NCBI GenBank assembly: GCA_018806915.1
Contig: JAGKQI010000031.1
Span: 496,001-560,000 of the forward strand
Source: Phytophthora colocasiae
Taxonomy: Eukaryota; Oomycota; Peronosporomycetes; Peronosporales; Peronosporaceae
DNA length: 64,000 nucleotides
Reading direction: 5' to 3'
A model generated the notes under the pieces. That model did no database searches and had not been told where the DNA came from. It saw nothing but the letters and a program-made list of their open reading frames with translations. Both the position numbers and the translations under genes were made by a program. Of this stretch, positions 10,227 to 20,952 are shown one piece after another (position 1 is the stretch's first letter; each line of letters begins with the position of its first letter).

Positions 10227-10538
10227 CGGCCCGACGTACACCATAACAGCAGCACGATCCACTCCAGGTACATCTCGGACAGTGAACGGTGCTTCTTCTG
10301 GAATTTGAGCGTCTTCTGCAATGGGGAGACACACTTCCACCTCTACGTCGGTCTGTCTGCCATTTTGCGTGTAGTTGATAGCGAGTGTTGGTCCTGTGGC
10401 CTGGAAGTTGTGAGCCTGGGAGAATGCGAAGAGCTTCTCCCATAGTTCTCCTTGCGCTCGGTAGTTCGGTAGAACAGACCGCAACGAAAGCACTCGCAGA
10501 GAAGGTAAAGTCTTGATCGTAGGCATCTCCATCGTCAT

Positions 10539-10759
10539 GGGGTTTTTTAGAACTGAGGCGTCTGTCTAAACGGTGGAAAAGAATAGCTTCGCGCCTGAAT
10601 CCAACGCTCTCGAGTTGAGTGGTGGCGTTGGCGGGAGACGCCTGCAACTGGGACTTGGGTGGTAAAACGTCAAGTGTCGACATAACCTGTCATTTGTGAA
10701 TTTGATCCAACCCCCCCCCCACACACACACATCACAACTGAAGTTACCCTGACAACAGG
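10539..10759. repeat. GyrI-b upstream region with C-run and (AC)n tract
   Basis: Short region between the GyrI-b start and the small + ORF. It holds about ten C residues followed by an (AC)n stretch at about 10711-10731, a simple repeat. No promoter motif is convincing to me. Confidence 0.5.
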
Positions 10760-10960
10760 ATGGAAGAGCAAGCCAAGTGGAAACCGAATCAAGTGGTCAA
10801 CGTGACATCAATGAAAAGATCGTCACCACCTGAAGAGCGACGATGGATAGGATATTGTGGTTGCGATGGATCCTGTGAATTCCAGCATTTCAACCAAGAC
10901 ATGGAGCTAATCGGAACAGACTCAAGATCTTACACTGCTACAGCTTATCGATTCTTTTAA
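10760..10960 (+). other. small conserved ORF, edge marker of block A
   Basis: A 66-codon ATG frame with no family I recognise; it includes CGCDGSCEFQHFNQDMEL. The stretch 10820-10930 recurs inverted at about 44875-44987 with good identity, directly abutting the truncated GyrI-b of block B, where it runs up to a gtaagt splice-donor-like site. It may be an exon of an old gene. Its main value is to mark how far the duplicated block extends. Confidence 0.4.
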
Positions 10961-10983
10961 ATCCGTAAATTGTTTTATAATAA

Positions 10984-11441
10984 CGTAGAATACCGAATAG
11001 TACGCGGTAAAGTAATACAACGCCCTACGAATTGAACACGGTCTCCGAGGGCGTTATACAAAGAATAGAACGCGCTCAAATTAAACGCGCTCAAATTAAA
11101 CGCCCTCTTAATTGAACACTGTAGGCAACAAAGCTGATTTTCTCGGCGGTTTGACTTACGTTGCGGCAATTCCAGTTCTCTGCAGCTGTAGCAAGTTTGA
11201 CAATGCTCAGCCACCCGTGAATCCTCCCCAGACAACGCGGGTAGCATGTTTGTTTTGCTTCATTCGCCAAGATTCCAGCTAGACGAAAGAATGTGGAGCT
11301 CACAGGGATGTTTCGTCGACGAAATGCGTCAAACCATTCCAATCGGTTTAAACTCAATTTAAATGGACTTTGGTCGACGAAATGACCGCCTGTTTTTTTT
11401 TCAGTAAATGGCAGATTCCGGACACTATTCCGGACAGTCAC
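10984..11441 (-). mobile_element. remnant of a pogo/Tigger-like DNA transposon
   Basis: A minus-strand frame (11441-11091) contains WFDAFRRRNIPVSSTFF, LAGILANEAK and GRIHGWLS, which resemble the second helix-turn-helix (CENP-B/Tc5 type) of pogo-like transposases. The neighbouring 10984-11110 holds short repeats (aattgaac, aaacgcgctc). It also shares a 24-bp inverted match (gtagaataccgaatag...) with 31522-31545, next to another pogo-like fragment. No DDE domain remains. Confidence 0.4.
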
Positions 11442-12036
11442 AATATAAAAAGGTCACGTGTGCACACGAGTTATACACCAATTTGAAGCGCACTTATTTC
11501 ATTCCGGACATGGCCGATTAGGGGAAAACGTAAGCGGATGCAGTGTGCAAAAGCAGCTGAAAAGGCCTGTGGGCTTCAAACGAGAGCAATGTACACTAGT
11601 AAAAAAACAGCGCAACAGTGAGCTGGAGAGATGTCTCTCTGACTTGGCAAATTGAAAAGTGAGGGGGGCTCACAGCAAAGGGGGCCACTATTAGAGTGAA
11701 TACAGTCTTCTGCCTCAATAAAGAAGCCTGAAAAACCGATAACCTTCCGAGCTGCATATCACCAATTTATGAACTGACAATATTTTTAAAACGAACTGTC
11801 TTGTCTATTTCTTATAACCTTGCCATTTGCATGCAGACTCCAACTTCTTTATTGAGGCAGAAACCTGTATGCACAATTCAACGATTTGAGAAAAATGAAT
11901 TGTGCATTGTTCAGTCCATTCATTCTAGAATCAATCACTCCGACGGCAGTTCATATCCCTCACTCCACTTCCAGCTCACACAAGTCTTAGCCTTCTCTGG
12001 CAATATTCGGTACGCACGGCTCGCAGATCATCTCTA
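11442..12036. other. no gene seen
   Basis: AT-richer spacer. A + frame at 11801-12136 is open but shows no domain and runs through the tRNA-like sequence, so I do not call it a gene. Confidence 0.5.
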
Positions 12037-12038
12037 CC

Positions 12039-12108
12039 ACCGACGTAGCTTAACAGCAAAGCGAGAGGGTCACTCCTCTAGACGTTGGTTCGACACCAGC
12101 CGTCGGTA
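12039..12108 (+). other. tRNA-like sequence (possible tRNA pseudogene or SINE head)
   Basis: Ends pair as accgacg / cgtcggt (7 bp). A D-arm-like gctt...aagc is followed by agagg/cctct as anticodon stem, and gttgg-ttcgaca-ccagc fits a T arm with the B-box consensus GGTTCGANNCC. The anticodon loop has only six bases (gtcact), so a normal tRNA is unlikely. It may be a decayed tRNA or the head of a tRNA-derived SINE. Confidence 0.35.
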
Positions 12109-12151
12109 TGATCGTGCAGGGTTAAGAGTGTCGTGAAGACCGGACAGTGGT

Positions 12152-14286
12152 CTATACCAAGTCTTTCGCCTTCCAGAGGTGAGTTTCAGGTGTACATGCA
12201 TCAATAACTTGGCCATTTGCCTTCATTTGCAGGAACTGAGCGACTATGGCTTGGACGGCGTCAGGGTTCGTCAGCTTTAAAGCATTCCAGCGCTTCCTGA
12301 GCGATGACGCTTTGCGTGTCGTTTTTTTCTGGTCCAATACATAGAGACACTCGTTCACAGCAGCATCCATCGCAACGGCCGAGGTCCACAGAGCATTCTT
12401 CCACTGCTGATATGATGTTTCGCCATCGCTATGGCTTCTGACAGGCTCCGCTGGAATCTCGAGAGGCTTCTGGTATAGTATTAGCATGATGTTGACTGCC
12501 GCTTTAGATTCTGCTCGTTTATTCTGCTCCTTCTTTCCCTTAACAGTTTCCCAAATGTGATTCGTGTACCAATTTAACAGGCATCCAGCAAGTGTCGAAG
12601 TCATTGCGATCGCAAGTGCAACAGGCGGGGCTCCAGCAGCTCCTACTCGTGGATGAACTTGCGCAAGTAAGCGCCGTGGTGTCTCGCAAGGAGGTTGGTC
12701 AATCAGTTGTTGATAGGTGTCCTCGAGACGCCCCAATTTCTCATTTACAAGTACTAGTTGGTTGAGCACGTTCTCCAACGTCGACGCCAGTAGTGTGTCT
12801 CCACCAGCCACAGCGTTACCGATCTGCCCGTGGTTGACCGCTTGCCAGTGAGTCTTCAAATGGTCACCCCATTCGCAACAAGTATTGAGGCTGATAGACG
12901 ACCCCAAGCGAGCATTCGTGGCTGCAACACCCCGTTGTAACTCGTACAGGTAGAGATGAACCACTGTCACACCGCCGGAGGATGCAGCTGCTGTTTGAAC
13001 TTCTTCTAGATGGATTAGTAACGCTGCAAATGCATTAAAGCGATCATCGTTGAATCCAGTGACATGACGAAAGAATTCGCTCCGAAGTGTGAGAACCTGC
13101 TTATACTCCAGCACAGTGAGTCGCTCCTAAAGGTCACGGATAGATGGCGTCATAACCGGTAAGTCAGGAGAACGATAACCAGCTAATACTTTCGCGACGC
13201 TCTGATCTTCTTTTGTGGTGGTTCCTATGTAGGCGAAAGCCTTGGTAAGTGACTCAAGTAGCCAAGCTCCACGCGTTGAGATCCACTAGATCGCCAACTT
13301 TGGCGACGCATTAGCGTACGCTGCAGCACCTCGACGATAGAGTGGCTTGTCATGTGTGGGGTGATCGAATTACGTGTTGTAGGTGGCATAGCTTTGACTG
13401 CATCTCGGATTACTTCCGTAATATAGCTGGCAATGTTTGGACGTTTTCTTTCTCGTTTGCGAGGAGGAAGCGTGTTGTCGTCTTCCACAAGTCGGTCCCA
13501 ATACAACACAGCTTCCTCCTGAGAATATGGGTGACTACCAGGCAAATCGGACTCCACAAAGTGAGGTGCCAGTGGGAAAAGAAATTCAGAAGGTTCATCA
13601 TAGCATACGAACAGCAATCCAAATGCATCAAACGTGCATTGCTGCCACCTCTTGAAGGCCTTGTAAACAGAAACGCCTTGTACCACAGAAGTTTTAATAC
13701 GAGCAATGTGCAATAACAATTCTCCAGAAGCAGCCAAAGAAAGTTGCTGTTTACGAGAAAAACAGGTGTCCACAGCTCTGCCAAAAGTGTGCCACATCAT
13801 TACTAGCAGTGCAGAATCATGAATAGACTTAAAACCAGTTGCAACATCCGCTGTAGTCACTAGATTACTGATATCATCAATAGAACAACCAGGAGCGTCG
13901 TTAGTTTGCACATTTGCTCGTAAATTCCTCTCTTCGATATAACTTGACATCTTGTCACGTATTTTGGCGATGCGTTTCGAATCATCTAGCGATTTCGAGT
14001 AGCGCTCACGGAGCAAATTGACAATCTGAAAAAAATATCCGAGTGCAGTCGACTTCGCCAACAAACCATCAGTAGATCTGGCCTTGTCGCTCTTTTTTGT
14101 CTGAATGAGAATGGAGAATGCAGTTAGAAGAGAATACAAATTTTGCGTTGGTAGGCTTGCTTCTTCGTGATGGGACTTGTGTATGATGTCTAAGTCGTTT
14201 TTAGAGAGCCCTATAGAAGTTAGGGATTCCTCGAACAATTTCTCGGCGGCTGCCTCCTGCCCGATCGTCCCTGCGGGGGTGTCCAC
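12152..14286 (-). pseudogene. Crypton tyrosine recombinase, frameshifted and with stops
   Basis: The 5' frame (14286 to about 13337) has MMWHTFGRAVDTCF as the first catalytic Arg region and TSHSI, where the H-x-x-R box begins. After a one-base shift near 13337 the expected continuation appears in another frame: RRGAAAYANASPKLAI, then WISTRGAW, and AFAYIGTT with the candidate nucleophilic Tyr. A TAG lies at 13286-13288 in that frame and another at 13127-13129. The frame then stays open to 12152 through an unrecognised helical region. Just upstream, gaggtaagt at 14395 and an AG at 14271 would give a 124-bp intron that keeps frame, so the real start may be in an upstream exon. Confidence 0.65.
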
Positions 14287-14395
14287 CTCTAGAAGCTCGC
14301 TTCATCACTCAGCTGTTCACGGAATGGCCATGAAGCGTCGCTGCACAGGATTCCCTATCTTTAGAAGCGATCTTTCCGTTATAAGGTAACTTACC
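12152..14395 (-). mobile_element. Crypton-type (tyrosine recombinase) transposon, defective
   Basis: Cryptons are DNA transposons encoding a single tyrosine recombinase without flanking terminal repeats. The minus strand here encodes such a recombinase in pieces, with a long extra C-terminal region. Ends cannot be set from sequence because Cryptons lack TIRs. I give the span from the terminal stop to the putative exon edge. Confidence 0.6.
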
Positions 14396-14399
14396 TCGA

Positions 14400-15260
14400 T
14401 AATTCTCCTGGTCGGGCTGGGGTGACGCCCTCCCGGGGAACGGCGCAGCGGCGTCGTTCTCGGGGGCGCTAAGGCGGAAGACGCCGGCGCCCCCTGCTCT
14501 AATTTGGACAAGGACGTAGAGGCCAACGGTCTCCGGGCTGAGAACCTGGCATGGCACAGCTCAGCTACGGGCGCGGACACACCACGAGAGCTCAGTGCTC
14601 AGCCGACGACTTCCAGGGGCCAGATGACTACGGCATCGCGCCGGGAGACGCTTCGACGGCGAGGCTCGGGCGTCCGAGGGGGAAACGACGCGGAAGACTC
14701 TTTTTTTCGCCAAGGAAAGGAGATCAAGGGGGTCGGCACAAGGCGCAGCAGATTACGAGAACGCAGACAACAGGCGTACTGACCGGAACTGACGTGGCCC
14801 CGGACCACGCAGCTGCTCGGAGGAGGGGTTAGTGGCCTGACGAAGAGCTAACTACCAGACTAGCGAAGAGGAAGAAGCAGAGGGCGTGCCGCAACCAAAA
14901 GCCGCCATGTCGCCCATGCAGGGGGAGCCATCCATTCCGACGGATGCGAACGTACGAGGACCTGTAGGAGCCCAAACAGTGGACCGTCCACTTCTGAGGT
15001 GGATACGGTCCATTTTTGAGTGTAGATACACAGTTAACCACGTGAAAACGCACACAACCGATTACCGTACCGTACCGTACCTCGAAAATTGAGTGTATAC
15101 CTTGATTTTACTATTCATACTTATTTTATAAATACCTGACATTCCGGACAATTCCGGAAAATAAGTTGGAATGCTAAACACCTAACCCTATCGTCAGCTG
15201 ATTGGATATTTATTTGATTTATTTGAGCTGTATAAGGTTTCATTGGCTAGAAGTTTGAAT
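14400..15260. other. GC-rich then AT-rich spacer, no gene recognised
   Basis: 14400-14900 is GC-rich and open in several frames, none with a domain I know. It may be the upstream exon of the Crypton gene. 15040-15080 contains the dispersed motif shared with 2308-2340 and a short taccg tandem. Confidence 0.4.
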
Positions 15261-15495
15261 GACAAGGTGTCAGGGTTATGACTTCTGGAATGAATTGTCT
15301 TATCCTACAGTAATTTAGACATTTATTTTCTTAAATTTGGGCTCCCGCGCATTCTTCACTTCAAGTTCACGCACAAATTTAAACCTACAAGTTGCACCTG
15401 TTGCCGGCTGCAAGAGGTTACAAGGTCGTCCGTCATCGATATGGTAGTAAGTGGCGCCTCTACTAAAAGCTAACGTTGTTATGCCATGCAGCGCT

Positions 15496-16476
15496 ATGGG
15501 TGGAAGGCCACCAGGTGATGTCTGGAGTAATTTCCAGTATGACACAACGAAGAACAAGGCGCAGCTGGAGAAAGCTAGTTGCAAGCGCTGCCCTGAAGAG
15601 ATCATGAACCCGAAGCCACACAAGCTTCGCCGTCATATACTACAAGAGTGCGTGAGCTGGACATCAAGCGAGAGGGACCAATGGGTTCGAATCTCGCAAG
15701 ACAAAGAAAACCGGAAGTATCGCCGTAGCAGCGTTGACTCAGTGTCTACGACTGAGTCGGATGAATATCCCTTGCCCTCTCAAGAGGATTTCAGCCGGGT
15801 CGTGGCAAATTTCGTGTACTGCACTGGAAGTGCATTTCGAATTGTCGACCATCCCACGTTCAAACGTTTAGCGCTGCTTGGGCGTGGTGGCCTTACGGTC
15901 CCATCTCGCCAGCTCGTAGGCGAGCGTCTTCTTGATGAGTTCTACGAACGAGAGAAGGAGAAGATTGTGTCATTGCTGAAAAAGCACCCGTACGTCTCCC
16001 TTACATCCGATGGTTAATCCAACCCAAGACGGGAGAAGATCGTCAACTTCGTGCTTGTTGCTCCGAATATGCCACCAATATTCTGGACGTCTATTGCGCC
16101 TGGATCGCAGTCCCAGACAGGCGAATATATAGCACAACAAGTTGGCAAAGTGATTGACGATGTTGAAATTCTAATTGGAAAAGGCAAGGTCGCATCGGTG
16201 ACAACGGACAATGCTCCCAACATGGTGAAGGCCTGGGAGATCATTGAAAATACGCGTGGCTTGTTTTGTACGGGCTGTGGTGCCCACACATTGAACTTGC
16301 TGCTGGGAGATATTAAGGAACTACCAGCGTCGCACAAGTCTCAAAAAATGCTTCTGCCTTGGCTGGGTATTTCTTGACGAAGACGTTGCTTCTGGCGAAG
16401 TTAACGGACGAACTAACGTGCATACAGCCGACTTCGAAAGAGTGACGACTTTGAGTGCAGCTTGAAGATGCGTTTT
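15496..16476 (+). pseudogene. hAT transposase, N-terminal half
   Basis: Begins at an ATG and carries a BED-type zinc finger: a SCKRCPEE Cys pair with PHKLRRHILQEC supplying the later ligands. A catalytic-core part follows, including TTDNAPNM (conserved Asp) and CGAHTLNLLLGD. A TAA at 16015-16017 interrupts SLTSDG, and further frame changes occur near 16350 and 16440. The residues just before the copia insertion (SLKMRF) join in frame to ETRWYSN at 29569, which is normal hAT sequence. Confidence 0.7.
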
Positions 16477-16741
16477 AGTTGGAAGCGTAGAAGAGGAGGT
16501 TTGTTTGATGCAGAGTAAATTGCAGCATGAAACATTGACTGACTGACCGATTTTGTTCTACAGCAACACCCGTCGTACTGCTCGCCCTTGGCCTTCACTG
16601 GCAGCCCTTGGACCGCCATCTTCAACGATACTCGCCTGGATTCTTGCCCTAGCGACATCAAAACTCGTCCTGCGCCGCCAGACGTCCAGTTACTCCATGT
16701 GCCACTTGTTTGGCCTGGGTCGACCACTGTCGAGTCCAACT
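16477..16741 (-). repeat. 3' LTR of copia-1
   Basis: 265 bp matching 29299-29563, with TSD gtttt immediately to its left. Confidence 0.9.
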
Positions 16742-16970
16742 CGCCCCCCACAAGCGGCGCATGGGGTCGTCGTTAGATTGAGGAGTCCACGATGCCGCAT
16801 AGAGAACGTTTGTGCTGGAACTGGGTTCTTGCCAAGGCTTTCGTTAGCAAGTCTGCGGGCATGTCACCTGTAGGAACATACTCGACAGTTAGTTCTCCTT
16901 GGTGAATCAAGTCCTTGACGGCATGATACTTTACGTCCACAGTTTTCTGTGTGTCGCTGAGACCGTTCCG

Positions 16971-18902
16971 CTAAAGGCGCTTCATTGCAGGTTGGCTGTC
17001 CATGACCAGCTTTAATGGCACGTGCTTTTGAAGTACTTCGTCCACCAGCAACCGCACCATCAGCGCGTCCTCGATACCCGTGTCTGCTGCCACATATTCA
17101 GCAGCCGTGCTGGACTTGCAAACGATTGTTTGTTTCTTGCTGGTCCATGCCACTGGGCATCCAAACAGATACACCACGGATCCAGACACGCTCTTCCGAT
17201 CCACCCTGTCGTTGGCCCAGTCAGCGTCTGTGGCCACGACAATGTCTTCGCTGGTCGGCTCAAGCTTGAGCTGCAAGGATTTCGTTGCACGAAGGTAACG
17301 CAGGAGATATTTAACGGCATCCCAAGCCGGTTTCCGCGGGTTCGCAGTGTGCCTCGCCAACTGTCCGACAGTGAACATGATGTCGGGCCTGGATACCCGC
17401 GCCAGGTAGAGCAAAGCTCCCACCGCTTGCCTGTACGGCATTTTTGCCATCATGGCGCGCTCCGACTCAGTCGGGCCGTCATCCGTGAAGTCCAAACGTG
17501 TGTTTGCCACCATCGGCAGGTGAGTTGGCCGAGTCGCGTCCATCGCGAACCGATGAAGAACCTCATCCACGTATGCCGTTTGACTCAGCGTTACCATGAA
17601 GTTGCTTGTGCGATCAATCTTCATTCCTAGGAACTGATGGGGACTGCCCATGTCCTTAACTTGGTACCTCTCACCGAGCGCTGTCATGAGGCGGAGACAC
17701 TGATCCTCGTCTTGGTGAGCCACCAGAATATCATCAACGTAGATGCACACAAGCAATAGCGAATTGTCCACATACGCGTAGTATAGGCAAGGATCACACT
17801 GGGTCGGAGCGAGACCGTATTCCAGCAGGAAAGAGTTGATCTCTCGATTCCATTCGCGGCCAGCCTGGCGCAAGCCGTACAAGGCTTTGCGCAGGCGCCA
17901 TACCTTGCCTTCGTCACCCGATTTAGCGTATCCAGGTACGGGCTTCATGTATATTTCTTCTGTCAGACCTGCTTTCACGTACGCTGCAGGCACGTCCCCT
18001 TGACGTACGTGCATCTGAAGCTTTACAACGATCACCAGGAATACGCGAACCGTAGCAAGACCGGCAACCGGTGCGTAGGTCTCCACAAAATGTACAATCC
18101 ATATCTGCTTGTCCCCGCGAGCACAAAGTCGAGCTTTGAAACGTTCCACGTTCCCATCTGTGCCAGTTTTAAACCGGAATTGTAGGGTGTGGTCGAGGAC
18201 CTGATGACCTGCCGGAGTATCCACCCATTCGAAAGTTCCGTTGTCAAATAGCGTATTTACCTCGTCGTCAATGGCTTGCTTCCATTGCGGCCATTGAGGC
18301 GACCGTCTTGCCTCCGCGAGATTCAATGGTTCCTTGATAATTTCACTCAGAGCCAAGAAGGCTTGGGCGCGAGACATAGTTTGTCTTGCTATACGCTGGG
18401 AACGACGTACAGCAGCCAACTCCGACGGAAACGCTCCCTCACGATCGTCTTGGTGACCTTGCTGATCGATGTCTTCCTCGGTTTCTTCGCTGTCGTCGGC
18501 CTGGTCGTCTGCTTCGGAACTTGGATCCACCTCGAACAGCATGCGGTCGATAACGGCGACGTCCCTCGAAGCGAATATCGAGCGAGCTGTACCCTTGGAG
18601 TACACAAAGAAACCTTTGATACCTTCGTCACATCCGATAAATGCCCCCAGTTGTCCGCGGGTGTCCACGAAGCGTTTGGTTTTACGTCGAATTTGATCCG
18701 GCACTCGGGCAACGACTGCTTGACCGAATATCGGAAGACGGCTCACGTCTGGTCGCTGCTTAAAAATGCGCTCGTGCGGTGTTAATGTGGCTCCACGACG
18801 AGGGATTCGATTTCTCACGTAAGCTGCATGCTGTAAGGCGTACTCCCACAATCTGTGGGGTAGTCCAGAGTCAACAAGCATGGCCGTAGCGGTCTCAGTC
18901 AC
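16971..18902 (-). pseudogene. copia-1 integrase C-terminus, reverse transcriptase and RNase H
   Basis: A 643-codon frame. It begins with the integrase C-terminal helices ([19 protein letters not shown]). The RT follows, with [43 protein letters not shown] and the catalytic [10 protein letters not shown]. RNase H shows [15 protein letters not shown] and [10 protein letters not shown]. The stop after QPAMKRL at 16971 cuts the RNase H; matching sequence (VKYHAVKDLI, DLLTKAL) continues beyond the stop towards the LTR. Confidence 0.82.
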
Positions 18903-19852
18903 AGTCCGGATACTCTCTCCGCGACTCCGTTTTGAAATGACGTGTAGGGAGTGGTGTGCTGCATGAGGATGTCGCGGCTGTGGGCCAGTTTCCTGAAGTC
19001 TTTGTTCAGGAACTCGGTCCCTCCATCTGTGCGAAGGACCTTTATAGAGGATGCTGGCACGGCAGCTTGTGTTTCAATCATTGCCAGAAACTGCTTCACT
19101 TTCACCGGGGCTTCGTTCTTGCGTTTGAGAGGGTATGTATGTATGTAATCGCGCCACACAGCCACCATGAAATATCGGTAGCCACTCACAGATGCCGAAA
19201 TGGGTCCAGCAAGGTCGATATGACAGATGCCGTCGGCGACTTCATCGGGACTTGAGCGAGCGTTCGGTATCGGCTGACGTGTAGCTTTAGTGAGAGCACA
19301 CACAGTACACATTGATGGCTTCGCTCCGGACTCCACACGTAGCCCTCGAACCACTCCACTTGTGGCCATCTTCTTGAGCGTGTCGTAGTTGACGTGTCCC
19401 AACCTTCGATGCCACATTTCCAATGACCGTCCGAGCGCTGTTACCGATAGCCCTGATGCAGAAGCGAGAACATCATCGCAGCGTCGAGTTGTCAATACGG
19501 TGTATACCCCGCCACTCAGTCGCGCGATGCACCTTGTGGAGCCTCGAGATGACGCCACGGTGCAGCTGGAAGGGCCAAAGCTCACCGAGTACCCATCCCG
19601 CAGCAACGCCGATACCGACAGCAGCGTATGCGGAAGGTTGTCTACGAGGTAGACATCCTCCACCAGGAATTCTTTGTGGAGCTCATTTCCCTCTTTATCC
19701 TGAACAAGTGCACTGATGCGGAGCCGGCCTTTTGCTCGGGCTACTACCGTCCTTCCATCCGCAACACGAATGGCGAGAGTCACGCTATCGTCAGTTATCT
19801 CAAGGTCATCTTGTTGGCTGGTCAAGTGGTGTGACGCACCCGAATCGATCAA
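18899..19852 (-). pseudogene. copia-1 protease and integrase
   Basis: Opens at [12 protein letters not shown], the aspartic protease site (DSGA). It then runs through the GAG-pre-integrase zinc module ([14 protein letters not shown] with [10 protein letters not shown]) to the integrase core: HIDLAGPI (D), [11 protein letters not shown] (D), FQNGVAERV (E). Protease before integrase and integrase before RT is the copia order. The frame stops at 18899 just after the catalytic Glu and continues in the next frame (18902-16971), so a frameshift or premature stop separates them. Confidence 0.8.
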
Positions 19853-20278
19853 TATCGGGTTCCATCTGACGCCAACCCTTCAGGCCGAATCGTCCACCGA
19901 TTCCTCCTCCTCCGAGTCATCCGCTTCTGCCTTCGCGGCGTGTCCTTGGGCCGGCGACTCCTTGGTCTCGTCCGATGTCTTGGACAAGTGCTCTCGGTGG
20001 TACTTGGCCGTGTGACCCTCTTCTACACAAATGAAGCAGACGATTCCTCCTCGAGAGGAAAGCCTAGTCACTTTGCGTTTCCGCTCGACTACTGCTACGT
20101 TGGCCTTGCCTTTCGCCTTTGCGGTCGCAAGTTTGGGAGGCGCGGGCGTCGACTTGGGTCTGACTTCTCCACGCGAAACACGTGTGCCATCCGATACCTT
20201 GCGTCTTTTGTAGTCTTCCAGACGTCCGTCCGATTGTGACAGCTCGCTCAGGAATTTCACCGCGTCGTTGAGCACGAC

Positions 20279-20738
20279 TGTAACGGGGTTACACGTACAA
20301 GTGGTCGTACCACTTGTAACTCTAACAGTTAGGATAACTGTTAGAGGTTGGAAATGGGCCTCAGACCTTGGTGTGCTGTACACACCAATGGATACATGGG
20401 CGAACCACATTATTGGGTGGTTCGTGTGCATTTGTGCATATTATTGGTAGAAAGTAACGGATTTCTACCAATCACTGAGCAGAGTTTCTGCCAACCACAC
20501 GTTGGCAGACCCTTTAGAAATAGATAACAAACAGTTTTAGGAGGTCCATAATTGGCTTATGCCAAATTCAATAACAGTTCTCATTTTACGGTATTTTGCA
20601 GTTTAATTTAGTTATATTTGATTTAATTATACTTATTTAAATAAGTATACTTAAATTAAGTCTATTCTAATTGCACGCTTCCTCATACACGTAAGCGCAC
20701 GTGTACGCCACCTAATAGGTCTAGGTAGACCCATTACA
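20279..20738 (+). repeat. 5' LTR of gypsy-2, rich in perfect hairpins
   Basis: 460 bp. Perfect stems include 20297-20304/20310-20317 (8 bp, loop 5), 20320-20330/20336-20346 (11 bp, loop 5), 20368-20375/20381-20388 (8 bp, loop 5), 20401-20408/20417-20424 (8 bp, loop 8), 20444-20453/20462-20471 (10 bp, loop 8) and 20487-20495/20501-20509 (9 bp, loop 5). Confidence 0.93.
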
Positions 20739-20952
20739 CCTGGTAGCACTTTGTAGTCCGTCCCACGACCGACTGCTGTTCGTTCGTATGGAGTCATACG
20801 AACGCGGGGTAGAGAACTCCCCAATGGATGAGGGATCCGCTGGGACCCCTCAAATGTCCGTGACGCGCACGGACTGCGCCCACCTGTCTGATCCAGAGTA
20901 GGAGGCTCTCCAAAGACTCTCGCGAGTCATTGGAGAGGCAGCGGTAGCTACG

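Larger units (their letters stand above)
4934..10538 (-). pseudogene. second GyrI-like gene (GyrI-b), split by a gypsy retrotransposon
   Basis: Transcribed from the minus strand and convergent with GyrI-a. The 5' part (10538-10227) encodes PTIKTLPSLRVLSLRS through VDRAAVMVYVGP. The 3' part (5100-4934) encodes the remainder, including FFDWLG, REVYVKR and the terminal TEIQLPIA. The two halves join in frame across the 5-bp duplication cggcc, so the gene was intact (about 157 aa) when the element landed. It is clearly diverged from GyrI-a, so the locus held two different family members before duplication. A truncated second copy is at 44988-45132. Confidence 0.8.

Noticed and set aside
11801..12136. 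111-aa ORF
   Set aside because: No domain, and it runs through the tRNA-like sequence.
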